DNA of 36,108 nt, from NCBI GenBank assembly GCA_027064025.1, contig JAMOQL010000188.1:1-36108 (forward strand), read 5' to 3'. Origin of the DNA: Bacteroidales bacterium (GTDB lineage Bacteria; Bacteroidota; Bacteroidia; Bacteroidales; JAFGXI01). Positions 9,806 to 17,883 of this stretch are shown here, one piece after another. Made by a program: the position numbers and the translations under genes. A model generated the notes under the pieces. It did no database searches and was not told the DNA's origin. It saw only the letters and a program-made list of their open reading frames with translations. Every line of letters begins with the position of its first letter. The first letter of the stretch is position 1.

Positions 9806-9835
9806 ACTGAATGTAAACAAATAAAAAAACATAAA

Positions 9836-10759
9836 ATGCCAAAAACAAATTTTAAAGAATTACTTGAAGCAGGTGCTCATTTCGGCCACCTAAAAAGAAA
9901 GTGGAATCCAGCTATGGCTCCGTATATTTTTATGGAACGTAACGACATTCATATAATTGACTTAAATAAAACCGTCGTTAAAATCGATGAGGCAGCTGCT
10001 GCATTAAGACAGATAGCTAAATCAGGAAAAAAGATTTTATTCGTTGCTACAAAAAAACAAGCCAAAGAGATTATCGCTGAAAAGCTTCAAGGAACAAATA
10101 TGCCATACGTTACAGAAAGATGGTTAGGAGGAATGTTAACCAACTTCCCTACTATTCGTAAAGCTGTAAAGAAAATGAATAATATCGATAAAATGAAAAC
10201 CAATGGAACCATGGATATTTTATCGAAACGTGAGCAATTACAAATTATGCGTCAAAGAGCTAAGTTAGAGAAAAACTTAGGTAGCATTGCAGAATTAACT
10301 CGTTTACCTGCTGCAATGTTTATTGTCGATATCAATAAAGAAAATATTGCTGTTCGTGAAGCACGTAGATTAAATATTCCTGTATTCGCTATGGTTGATA
10401 CTAATTCTGATCCAACTTTAGTAGATTTTGCTATTCCTGCTAATGATGATGCTTCAGCTTCTATTTCTCTTATTTCTGAAATCATGATTTCTTCTATTAA
10501 AGAAGGTCTTGCTGAACGTAAAATTGAAAGAGAAAAAAATGCAGAAAACAAAAAGGCTAAAAAAGAAGAAAAAGCTAAAAAAGTAGAAGAAACACCTGTT
10601 ACTGAAGAAAAAAAGAAAGAAGTTAAAGCTGAAAAAGTTTCTGTAAAGAAGGATGCTACTGAAAAAGCACCTGCTAAAAAGACACCAGCAAAAAAAGCAC
10701 CTGCTAAAAAAGCTACACCAGCAAAAAAAGCACCAGCTAAAAAAGAAGACAAAGAATAA
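9836..10759 (+). CDS. rpsB: 30S ribosomal protein S2 with a long Lys/Ala/Pro-rich C-terminal extension
   Basis: S2 core (LLEAGAHFGHLKRKWNPAMAPYIFMERNDIHIIDL, RWLGGMLTNFPTI) followed by about 80 residues of K/E and AKKAPAKK repeats. Confidence 0.97.
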   Translation: MPKTNFKELLEAGAHFGHLKRKWNPAMAPYIFMERNDIHIIDLNKTVVKIDEAAAALRQIAKSGKKILFVATKKQAKEIIAEKLQGTNMPYVTERWLGGMLTNFPTIRKAVKKMNNIDKMKTNGTMDILSKREQLQIMRQRAKLEKNLGSIAELTRLPAAMFIVDINKENIAVREARRLNIPVFAMVDTNSDPTLVDFAIPANDDASASISLISEIMISSIKEGLAERKIEREKNAENKKAKKEEKAKKVEETPVTEEKKKEVKAEKVSVKKDATEKAPAKKTPAKKAPAKKATPAKKAPAKKEDKE

Positions 10760-10778
10760 TTTTTTAAAGAATATAACA

Positions 10779-11606
10779 ATGGCAGATATAAAAGCAGCAG
10801 ATGTTGCTAAACTAAGAAAAGCTACTGGAGCAGGAATGATGGACTGTAAAAAAGCTTTGATTGAGGCTAATGGTGATTTTGACCACGCAGTTGAAGAAAT
10901 TCGTAAGAAAGGACAAGCAATTGCAAATAAAAGAGCCGATCGTGATGCTACTGAAGGAGTTGTTTTAGCTAAGACAACTACCGACAATAAAAATGGAGCA
11001 ATCGTCGTTTTAAATTGTGAAACAGATTTTGTGGCTATTAACGAAGATTTTATTAGCTTCGCCACCTCAATCCTCGATAAAGCTATCGAAACTAAAGTTT
11101 CTACTTTAGATGAGCTTAAAGAAGTAGAATTAGAAGGCCATAAAATTGGTGATTTAGTTGCTGAGAAATCAGGGATTATTGGAGAGAAAATTGAATTGGG
11201 AGGTTTTGCTAGCGCTTCTTCCGAAATGGTTATCCCTTACATTCATCAAGGTAATAAATTAGCTACTTTAGTTTCTTTTAACAAAGAAATTGACGCACAA
11301 GTTGGTAGAGATGTTGCTATGCAAGTTGCAGCAATGTCACCAGTCTCTGTAGATAAAGATAATGTTCCTGCAGATGTTGTTGCTAAAGAATTAGAAATTG
11401 GTCGTGAGCAAGCTCGTTTAGACGGTAAGCCAGAGGCGATACTTGACAAAATTGCTCAAGGTAAATTAGGAAAATTCTATAAAGAAAATACTTTAATGAA
11501 TCAAATCTTTGTGAAAGATGGTAAAGCAACAGTTGCTACTTATCTTAAAGGTATTGACGCTGAAATAAAAGTAAATTCTTTCGAAAGATTTTCTTTGAAT
11601 AACTAG
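10779..11606 (+). CDS. tsf: Elongation factor Ts (start corrected from the 10653 ORF)
   Basis: MADIKAADVAKLRKATGAGMMDCKKALIEANGDFDHAVEEIRKKG is the canonical EF-Ts N-terminus. ATG at 10779 is in frame with the listed ORF. Confidence 0.97.
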   Translation: MADIKAADVAKLRKATGAGMMDCKKALIEANGDFDHAVEEIRKKGQAIANKRADRDATEGVVLAKTTTDNKNGAIVVLNCETDFVAINEDFISFATSILDKAIETKVSTLDELKEVELEGHKIGDLVAEKSGIIGEKIELGGFASASSEMVIPYIHQGNKLATLVSFNKEIDAQVGRDVAMQVAAMSPVSVDKDNVPADVVAKELEIGREQARLDGKPEAILDKIAQGKLGKFYKENTLMNQIFVKDGKATVATYLKGIDAEIKVNSFERFSLNN

Positions 11607-11625
11607 AATTAAATAATATATGAAG

Positions 11626-11655
11626 AAGGATATTCTACTAGAGTATCCTTTTTTT
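11626..11655 (+). terminator. Terminator of the rplM-tsf operon
   Basis: AAGGATA-TTCTACTAGAG-TATCCTT followed by a run of T. Confidence 0.8.
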
Positions 11656-11659
11656 ATGC

Positions 11660-12634
11660 CTACTTATTACGAGAAATAGTATAATTGATTAATTCAATTA
11701 TTGAGGCTTTGTAAACCGAATCAGGATAAAGATTGATAATTTCAAGTGCTTTATTTTTAAACTCATTCATCCTCTTAGTAGCATATACAATTCCTTCACT
11801 CTGATTTACAAACCCAACCACTTCTTTAATATCGGAATTAGTTTTATTATTTTTATTAATAATTTTTTTAATGCTCTTGGCCTTCGCTTTATCGGTGTTA
11901 TTAAGTGCATAAATAAGAGGAATCGTCATTTTCTTTTCTTGAATATCGTTTCCTGCAGGTTTTCCTGTAATATTATCTAATTGAAAATCGAATAAATCGT
12001 CTTTTATCTGAAAAGCCATCCCAATATTCTCACCCATTTGCCACATTTGTTCTACTTCCTCCGAAGTTGCTCCAACAGATTTAGCACCCACTGCAGCACA
12101 GGAGGCAATTAGTACAGCTGTCTTTTTTTTGATAATTTCAAAATAAATATCTTCTGTAATATTCAATTTACGAGTTTTTTCAATCTGAAGTAATTCTCCT
12201 TCACTCATTTGCTCTACAGCTTTAGATACAATCTTAAGTAAATCGAAATTCCCATTATTTACGGCAAGTAAAAGACCTTTGGATAATAAAAAGTCGCCTA
12301 ATAAAACTGCAATCTTATTTTTCCATAATGCGTTTATTGAAAAGAACCCTCGACGTTGATTTGAATTATCGACCACATCATCGTGAACCAACGTGGCGGT
12401 ATGCATAAGTTCGATTAATGCAGCACCATTATTAGTTTCATTATTACTTCTCCCAAATAAATTGGCAACGAGAAATACAACCATTGGTCGCATTTGCTTC
12501 CCTTTTCTTTTTAAAACGTATTTAGTTACCAAATTAAGCAAAGACACGTCACTTTTCATACTAGATGAAAAGAAGCTCTCGAACTGCTTAAGCTCCTCTT
12601 TTATAGGCTGTTTAATCTTATCTACGACAGACAT
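11660..12634 (-). CDS. Polyprenyl (trans-isoprenyl) diphosphate synthase
   Basis: 324 aa with both Asp-rich motifs: HTATLVHDDVVDNSNQRRG and FQIKDDLFDF. Confidence 0.93.
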   Translation of the reverse strand: MSVVDKIKQPIKEELKQFESFFSSSMKSDVSLLNLVTKYVLKRKGKQMRPMVVFLVANLFGRSNNETNNGAALIELMHTATLVHDDVVDNSNQRRGFFSINALWKNKIAVLLGDFLLSKGLLLAVNNGNFDLLKIVSKAVEQMSEGELLQIEKTRKLNITEDIYFEIIKKKTAVLIASCAAVGAKSVGATSEEVEQMWQMGENIGMAFQIKDDLFDFQLDNITGKPAGNDIQEKKMTIPLIYALNNTDKAKAKSIKKIINKNNKTNSDIKEVVGFVNQSEGIVYATKRMNEFKNKALEIINLYPDSVYKASIIELINYTISRNK

Positions 12635-12672
12635 CTTTTATCATTAAATAGATTTGCAAGTTAAATACTTTT

Positions 12673-13581
12673 TTAATCTTCGAGCAAGGATTTTACAATT
12701 TCAGAAATACTTAATTCTTTATCTACAAATTCGACAACTTGCCCCGCTACAAATATTTGACTATAATCAGCATCAACACCAGACTTCTGAAGTAATTCGA
12801 TTCCTCTTTCTAAATTCAATCTTTTTAATTTTAATTCGTTTTCCATTTTCTGAAGATATTCAGACTTAATAACAGAAGCTGGAACTCCCGACAATATCTT
12901 TGTCATTGTAATATCACTCGCTTTAGCCTTAAAAATAGCTTTCTTATAAGCCTCGTCAACCTCAGATTCTTGACTTGCAATAAAAACAGTACCCGCAGAA
13001 ACTCCGTCAGCTCCTAGAGCTAGGATAGATTTTAAACCTTTTGCATTGGCAACACCACCCGCTCCAATAATTATTTTGGAGGGGAAAAGCATACGCAAAG
13101 CAGGAATTAAAACCTGTAAAGAGATATTCCCAGCATGCCCTCCTGCTCCTTGACCAACCGCAATAAATCCATCGGCTTTTTCTGCTTTTTGAGCATGAGC
13201 AACATTTATCACATCACAAAAAACAGTTCCTCCATATGCATGCACTTTTTCTATTACTTCACTCGGATTTCCAAGCGATGTTATTACCAAGGGCGTTTTA
13301 TTTTTTACAATAACATCTAGATGCTCTTTATATTTGAGGTTTCCTTTAATAATAAGATTAATTCCAAAGATTCCTTTTTTATTCTTATTATAATCGTTTA
13401 GATTTTTAATATCGAGAGCCAGAGATTCTGAATCTAAATAATTCAAACTCGGCATTACACCGGCAATCCCTATATCGATAGCGGCTTTTAGCATCTTCAC
13501 ATTAGAAACTAAAAACATTGGAGCCATAATAATTGGGTGGCTGATATCCAACTGTTGAGTTAATCTAGTTTCAAGTTTCAT
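12673..13581 (-). CDS. Nitronate monooxygenase / 2-nitropropane dioxygenase-like flavoprotein
   Basis: 302-aa TIM-barrel ORF with HPIIMAPMFLVSN, GAGGHAGNISL and IIGAGGVANAKGLKSILALGADGVSAGTVFIAS. Confidence 0.85.
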   Translation of the reverse strand: MKLETRLTQQLDISHPIIMAPMFLVSNVKMLKAAIDIGIAGVMPSLNYLDSESLALDIKNLNDYNKNKKGIFGINLIIKGNLKYKEHLDVIVKNKTPLVITSLGNPSEVIEKVHAYGGTVFCDVINVAHAQKAEKADGFIAVGQGAGGHAGNISLQVLIPALRMLFPSKIIIGAGGVANAKGLKSILALGADGVSAGTVFIASQESEVDEAYKKAIFKAKASDITMTKILSGVPASVIKSEYLQKMENELKLKRLNLERGIELLQKSGVDADYSQIFVAGQVVEFVDKELSISEIVKSLLED

Positions 13582-13593
13582 AAAATTTGTTTT

Positions 13594-14877
13594 TTATTGA
13601 TTATAGATTGAAGAATTATCTTTCATCGAATTTACTATTTTGAACCCTACTAATCGATCGTAAACATCCCCAAAACCTCGTAAATAAACATAAATAAGAT
13701 AGTTATTTTCTGTTTCGTAATGAGTGCCTTCAGTTATTTGTGGGTCAAAAATGTTTTTTTCTTTGTTAGCAAAAACATATTCATAATTATAATAACCTTG
13801 TTTTAATTTTAACATCAACTGATAAGCCTTCTTTTCGTAACTATAAACCATTTTATTTTGCTCATTAGTCTGCCAATTGGTCAACTCCCCAAATACATAT
13901 AAATCGCCATCGCTAACAGGCTCATCCATTGGCAAAACAAAATACACCTGAGCAAAATCAGCATCTACTTCAAAATCATCATAGTCTCTATTACGAACAA
14001 TATAACTTCCATTAATATCCTTTTCGTTTAAATAAACTTTAAAACGTTTATCATCATCATTCATTAAACGAACAAAGTAAATATCATCTTCAAAATAAAT
14101 TTTTGCTATTCTGTCTTGAAGATATTTTAGACTTTTCATATCAAATCGCCGAAATTCATTATAACCCTTGTATGAATTATCTTCTGTATCTTCATAGATT
14201 AACGCACCATCTCTAACAAATTGAGGCATTAAATCTGTCTTAGCCAATTGCCAAATATTATTCTGAACTACAACAACTTTTATATCGGAATATGGATCGT
14301 TAATAACCAGATCTTGCGTCAATACGGTAAAATCTACTTGTTGGTGAGTGCTTCTATATTTTGCTAATATAGCTCTACGGGTTGAAGCCTTAATTTCGAG
14401 AAGGTTCTCGCTGATAGAAAACCGTCTAGTTAAAACGAGCTTTTGTTCATCATAATCTTCGTAAACTTTAATAATATAATTACCCGAAACTTTAAACTGA
14501 ACATTATTATTTGGTAAAAATAATTTATAATGAAAGAAATTGGTAAATGTATTGAATGAAGGACGAGGAGAGTCGATTTGATTTTCAAAGAAACCATTAA
14601 GATATTCGTTTTCAGATAAGTCTGAAACGATCCAATCTGCATTGCAATGAATTATTTTATACGAAAAATCTTTTATCTCATCAGATAAGTCATCAAAAGA
14701 AAGGAGTAATTGATTATCGCTTTGTAGGTCGATAATTGGATAAGAAATTTCCCAATCAGCAATCTCCATTTTCACTGCTTTTATTTGATCTTGGTATACG
14801 TAATTATCTAAAATTAACTCTTGAGAAAAGAGGTTTGTAAAAATTAAAAAAGCAAAAACGTTTAAAAAATATCTCAT
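13594..14877 (-). CDS. DUF5103-family protein (type IX secretion system plug protein-like)
   Basis: MRYFLNVFAFLIFTNLFSQ signal peptide at in-frame ATG 14877. Body shows the DUF5103 layout (PIIDLQSDNQLLLSFDDLSDE, SFNTFTNFFHYKLFLPNN, VFGELTNWQ). The track start at 15066 overlaps the divergent mtaB. Confidence 0.8.
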   Translation of the reverse strand: MRYFLNVFAFLIFTNLFSQELILDNYVYQDQIKAVKMEIADWEISYPIIDLQSDNQLLLSFDDLSDEIKDFSYKIIHCNADWIVSDLSENEYLNGFFENQIDSPRPSFNTFTNFFHYKLFLPNNNVQFKVSGNYIIKVYEDYDEQKLVLTRRFSISENLLEIKASTRRAILAKYRSTHQQVDFTVLTQDLVINDPYSDIKVVVVQNNIWQLAKTDLMPQFVRDGALIYEDTEDNSYKGYNEFRRFDMKSLKYLQDRIAKIYFEDDIYFVRLMNDDDKRFKVYLNEKDINGSYIVRNRDYDDFEVDADFAQVYFVLPMDEPVSDGDLYVFGELTNWQTNEQNKMVYSYEKKAYQLMLKLKQGYYNYEYVFANKEKNIFDPQITEGTHYETENNYLIYVYLRGFGDVYDRLVGFKIVNSMKDNSSIYNQ

Positions 14878-14999
14878 AAAAAATGGATTGTTACGCAAAG
14901 TTAACAAATAGTCTGCCATTTGAATGTATCTTAAAGTATTTTTGCATCTATCTAAATAAGTTTTTCTAGCTTTGCAATCTAAAATTCTTCTAAATAGCA

Positions 15000-16298
15000 A
15001 TGCAAAAAATCGCGTTTCATACTTTAGGTTGCAAATTAAATTTTTCTGAGACAGCAACCCTCTCAAGACTTTTTGTAACAGAAGGCTTCGAGAAAACGGT
15101 CTTTAACAAAAAGGCAGATGTTTATGTTATTAACACCTGCTCGGTAACGGGCACAGCCGATAAAAAATGTAAAGCAGCCATAAGAAAAGCAACAAGACTG
15201 AATCCAGAAGCAACTGTAATTGTAACGGGTTGTTATGCTCAGTTAAAACCAAAAGAGATTGTAAATATTCCTGGAGTAAGCCTTGTTTTGGGGGCCAACG
15301 AGAAATTAAATCTTGATAAATATCTTGAACAAATAAACAATCGAAAAGCTCCAGAGGTTCATTCTTGCGAAATATCTGAAGTTGACAATTTCTTTTCGGC
15401 TTACTCTCTAAATGAAAGAACTCGATCTTTTTTAAAGGTTCAAGACGGTTGCGATTATCCATGTACATATTGCACGATTCCAAAGGCTCGTGGGAAAAGC
15501 AGAAATGGAACTATTGCACAAATAATCGAAGAAGCAGAAGATATTGCAGCTCATGCTGTTAAAGAAATTATATTAACAGGAGTAAATATTGGGGATTTTG
15601 GTAAATCAACTAACGAAACATTCTTCGAATTAATTCAAGCGTTAGACAAGGTTGAAGGTATAGAACGTATTCGTATTTCTTCGATAGAACCTAATTTATT
15701 GACCGATGAAATTATTAAATATGTAGCAAATTCAAAGAAAATAATGCCTCATTTTCATATTCCATTGCAATCTGGCTCCGACCATATTCTAAAAACAATG
15801 AAACGTCGGTACAATTCTAATTTATTCCGCCAAAAGGTTGAATTAATCAATAAACTAATGCCCCATGCAGCTATTGGGGTAGATGTTATTGTTGGCTTTC
15901 CATCTGAATCTGACACTCACTTTGAAGAGGCAAAGACATTTATCAATAGTTTAGATATTATGAATTTGCATGTCTTCACGTATTCCGAGCGTTCAGGAAC
16001 ACCTGCTGTGGACATTAAACCTATTGTTCCAATTAAAAAACGTCAAGAACGGAGTCGACAATTCCATGTATTATCAGATAAAAAACAACGCTACTTTAAC
16101 GAACGCTTTTTAAATACAGAACGATCTGCTCTTATTGAAATAATGAACAGTAATGGCATTATGTATGGTTTTACAGATAATTATATCAAAATTGAGTTGC
16201 CATTTGATAAAGACATCCAAAATCAAATCGTTAAAGTCCGTTTGGATTCTGTATTAGAAAATGGAAATATGAAAGCCTCTTTAATTAAAAAATTATGA
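15000..16298 (+). CDS. mtaB: tRNA (N6-threonylcarbamoyladenosine(37)-C2)-methylthiotransferase
   Basis: Methylthiotransferase: IAFHTLGCKLNFSETATLSRLF, radical-SAM CDYPCTYCTIPKARG, HFHIPLQSGSDHILKTMKRRY. KLNxxE is typical of MtaB. Confidence 0.92.
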   Translation: MQKIAFHTLGCKLNFSETATLSRLFVTEGFEKTVFNKKADVYVINTCSVTGTADKKCKAAIRKATRLNPEATVIVTGCYAQLKPKEIVNIPGVSLVLGANEKLNLDKYLEQINNRKAPEVHSCEISEVDNFFSAYSLNERTRSFLKVQDGCDYPCTYCTIPKARGKSRNGTIAQIIEEAEDIAAHAVKEIILTGVNIGDFGKSTNETFFELIQALDKVEGIERIRISSIEPNLLTDEIIKYVANSKKIMPHFHIPLQSGSDHILKTMKRRYNSNLFRQKVELINKLMPHAAIGVDVIVGFPSESDTHFEEAKTFINSLDIMNLHVFTYSERSGTPAVDIKPIVPIKKRQERSRQFHVLSDKKQRYFNERFLNTERSALIEIMNSNGIMYGFTDNYIKIELPFDKDIQNQIVKVRLDSVLENGNMKASLIKKL

Positions 16299-17023
16299 AT
16301 TTATTTTTTGCTGCGTTACTTATTTTTCTATTAAATTTACCGTTCGGATTTTGGCGAGCCAATTTACGAAAACTTTCATTTTGGTGGTTTGCATCTATTC
16401 ATATCCCCATCCCTTTTGTGGTTTGGGTACGTTATGCTTTTGGAATTGGCTTTGCCTTATATTCTTATCCTATTTTTATTTTTGCTTTTTTTTCGGGACA
16501 ATTTTTAGGAGGATATATCAAGAGAACTTATTTTACAAATTATCAGATAAAGCCACAAATTAAAATTAATCCACAACGAAAATTAGTGGGGCTAAAAATA
16601 GATATGTCTCTATCCAAAAGCTCCACTTCAAAATTATGGAAGGCGTTTCTACCTTTACGAAATAAAATATCGAATCCTCTCAATTCTAATCTAATTTCTA
16701 TCCAAGTGTACCCTAATCGGTTCAATATTGAAGATAAAAAGACCATCTTTACAAAATGGGCAAGTGTTGAAGTTTCGGAATTTGTGAATATTCCTGAAGA
16801 TATGGAACGTTTCATTATTGAAGAAGGTCTATATGCTGTTTTCCACTATAAAGGATTTAACACAGATAATAATATTTTTAAATATATATTTGGAGAATGG
16901 TTAGCTAATTCGGAGTATAAATTAGATGATAGACCTCATTTCGAAATTTTAGGAGAGAAATATAAAAAGAATGATCCAAAATCTGAAGAAGAGATATGGA
17001 TTCCAATAAAGAAAGAATCATGA
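16295..17023 (+). CDS. Membrane protein of unknown function (N-terminal TM helices, soluble C-terminal region)
   Basis: 242-aa ORF overlapping the mtaB stop and the next start by a few bp, which suggests translational coupling. The C-terminal part (FTKWASVEVSEFVNIPEDMERFIIEEGLYAVFHYKG...YKLDDRPHFEILGEKY...EEEIWIPIK) resembles GyrI/AraC-effector-like folds. Confidence 0.65.
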   Translation: MNLFFAALLIFLLNLPFGFWRANLRKLSFWWFASIHIPIPFVVWVRYAFGIGFALYSYPIFIFAFFSGQFLGGYIKRTYFTNYQIKPQIKINPQRKLVGLKIDMSLSKSSTSKLWKAFLPLRNKISNPLNSNLISIQVYPNRFNIEDKKTIFTKWASVEVSEFVNIPEDMERFIIEEGLYAVFHYKGFNTDNNIFKYIFGEWLANSEYKLDDRPHFEILGEKYKKNDPKSEEEIWIPIKKES

Positions 17024-17808
17024 ATTACGAAGAAATAATAATGCAAGTTGTCGATTTAGCAAAGGAAGTAGGAATTTATTTGCGCGAGGAACAAAAGAAA
17101 CTCAAGTCTGATGATATTGAAAAGAAGGGGCAACACGATTTTGTAAGTTATGTTGATAAAACTGCTGAACAGAAATTAGTCAATCAGCTTAAAATAATTT
17201 TACCCGATGCGGGTTTTATTGCAGAAGAAAATAGTGTGGAGCGCATCGATAAGGACATAATGTGGATTATTGATCCTTTAGATGGCACAACAAACTACAT
17301 ACACGGCATGTCGCCTTTCGCTATCAGTATTGGGTTAATGAAGAATCAGAAAATGATTGGTGGTGTTGTTTACGAAGTCGGTTTAGATGAATGTTTTTAT
17401 GCTTGGAAAGATAGCTATGCTTTCTTAAATGGTAACAAGATAAACGTTTCATCAACAACTTTATTAGAAGATTCGCTTATTGCTACAGGATTTCCTTATT
17501 ACGATTACTCGCGTTTAGAACCTTTTATGACAACGCTATCATATTTCATTCAGAATACCCATGGCGTTCGCAGATTGGGAACTGCAGCTACCGATTTAAT
17601 ATATGTGGCTTGTGGTCGTATTGATGGATTTTACGAGTATGGATTATCACCTTGGGATGTTGCAGCAGGGGCATTTATTGTTCAGCAAGCAGGCGGAATA
17701 GTTTCTGACTATAATGGGGACTCAAATTATATTTTTGGCAAAGAGATATTAGCAAGTAATAAAGGCATATATTCCGACTTTCTTACAGTCATTAAAGATA
17801 CTATGTAG
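17020..17808 (+). CDS. Inositol monophosphatase family protein (start corrected from 16996)
   Basis: IMPase motifs FIAEENS, WIIDPLDGTTNYIHGMSPFAISIGL and SPWDVAAGAFIVQQAGGIV. ATG at 17020 overlaps the upstream stop. Confidence 0.92.
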   Translation: MNYEEIIMQVVDLAKEVGIYLREEQKKLKSDDIEKKGQHDFVSYVDKTAEQKLVNQLKIILPDAGFIAEENSVERIDKDIMWIIDPLDGTTNYIHGMSPFAISIGLMKNQKMIGGVVYEVGLDECFYAWKDSYAFLNGNKINVSSTTLLEDSLIATGFPYYDYSRLEPFMTTLSYFIQNTHGVRRLGTAATDLIYVACGRIDGFYEYGLSPWDVAAGAFIVQQAGGIVSDYNGDSNYIFGKEILASNKGIYSDFLTVIKDTM

Positions 17809-17816
17809 AAAATTCA

Positions 17817-17854
17817 GGTAGTATCCCATAAACTGTGTAAAGTGAAAGTCTAAT
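17817..17854. repeat. Solitary IS-end-like repeat, exact inverted copy of 68-105
   Basis: GGTAGTATCCCATAAACTGTGTAAAGTGAAAGTCTAAT is identical to the reverse complement of 105-68. Weaker similarity continues about 10 bp further (TAATAGTTCTAAAG versus TAATGGTTCCAAG). Confidence 0.85.
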
Positions 17855-17883
17855 AGTTCTAAAGCTTATTCTTAACAATTGGC

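Noticed and set aside
10252-11065. Two long antisense ORFs (175 and 203 aa) opposite rpsB/tsf
   Set aside because: Low-complexity S/F/A-rich translations that mirror the Lys/Ala repeat tail and conserved coding on the plus strand. They are shadow ORFs.
14878-15066. N-terminal extension of the DUF5103 ORF (63 aa before MRYFLNVF)
   Set aside because: It would overlap the divergent mtaB start and bury the signal peptide. The in-frame ATG at 14877 is more plausible.
15130-15483. 117-aa minus-strand ORF inside mtaB
   Set aside because: Antisense to the conserved methylthiotransferase and radical-SAM motifs.
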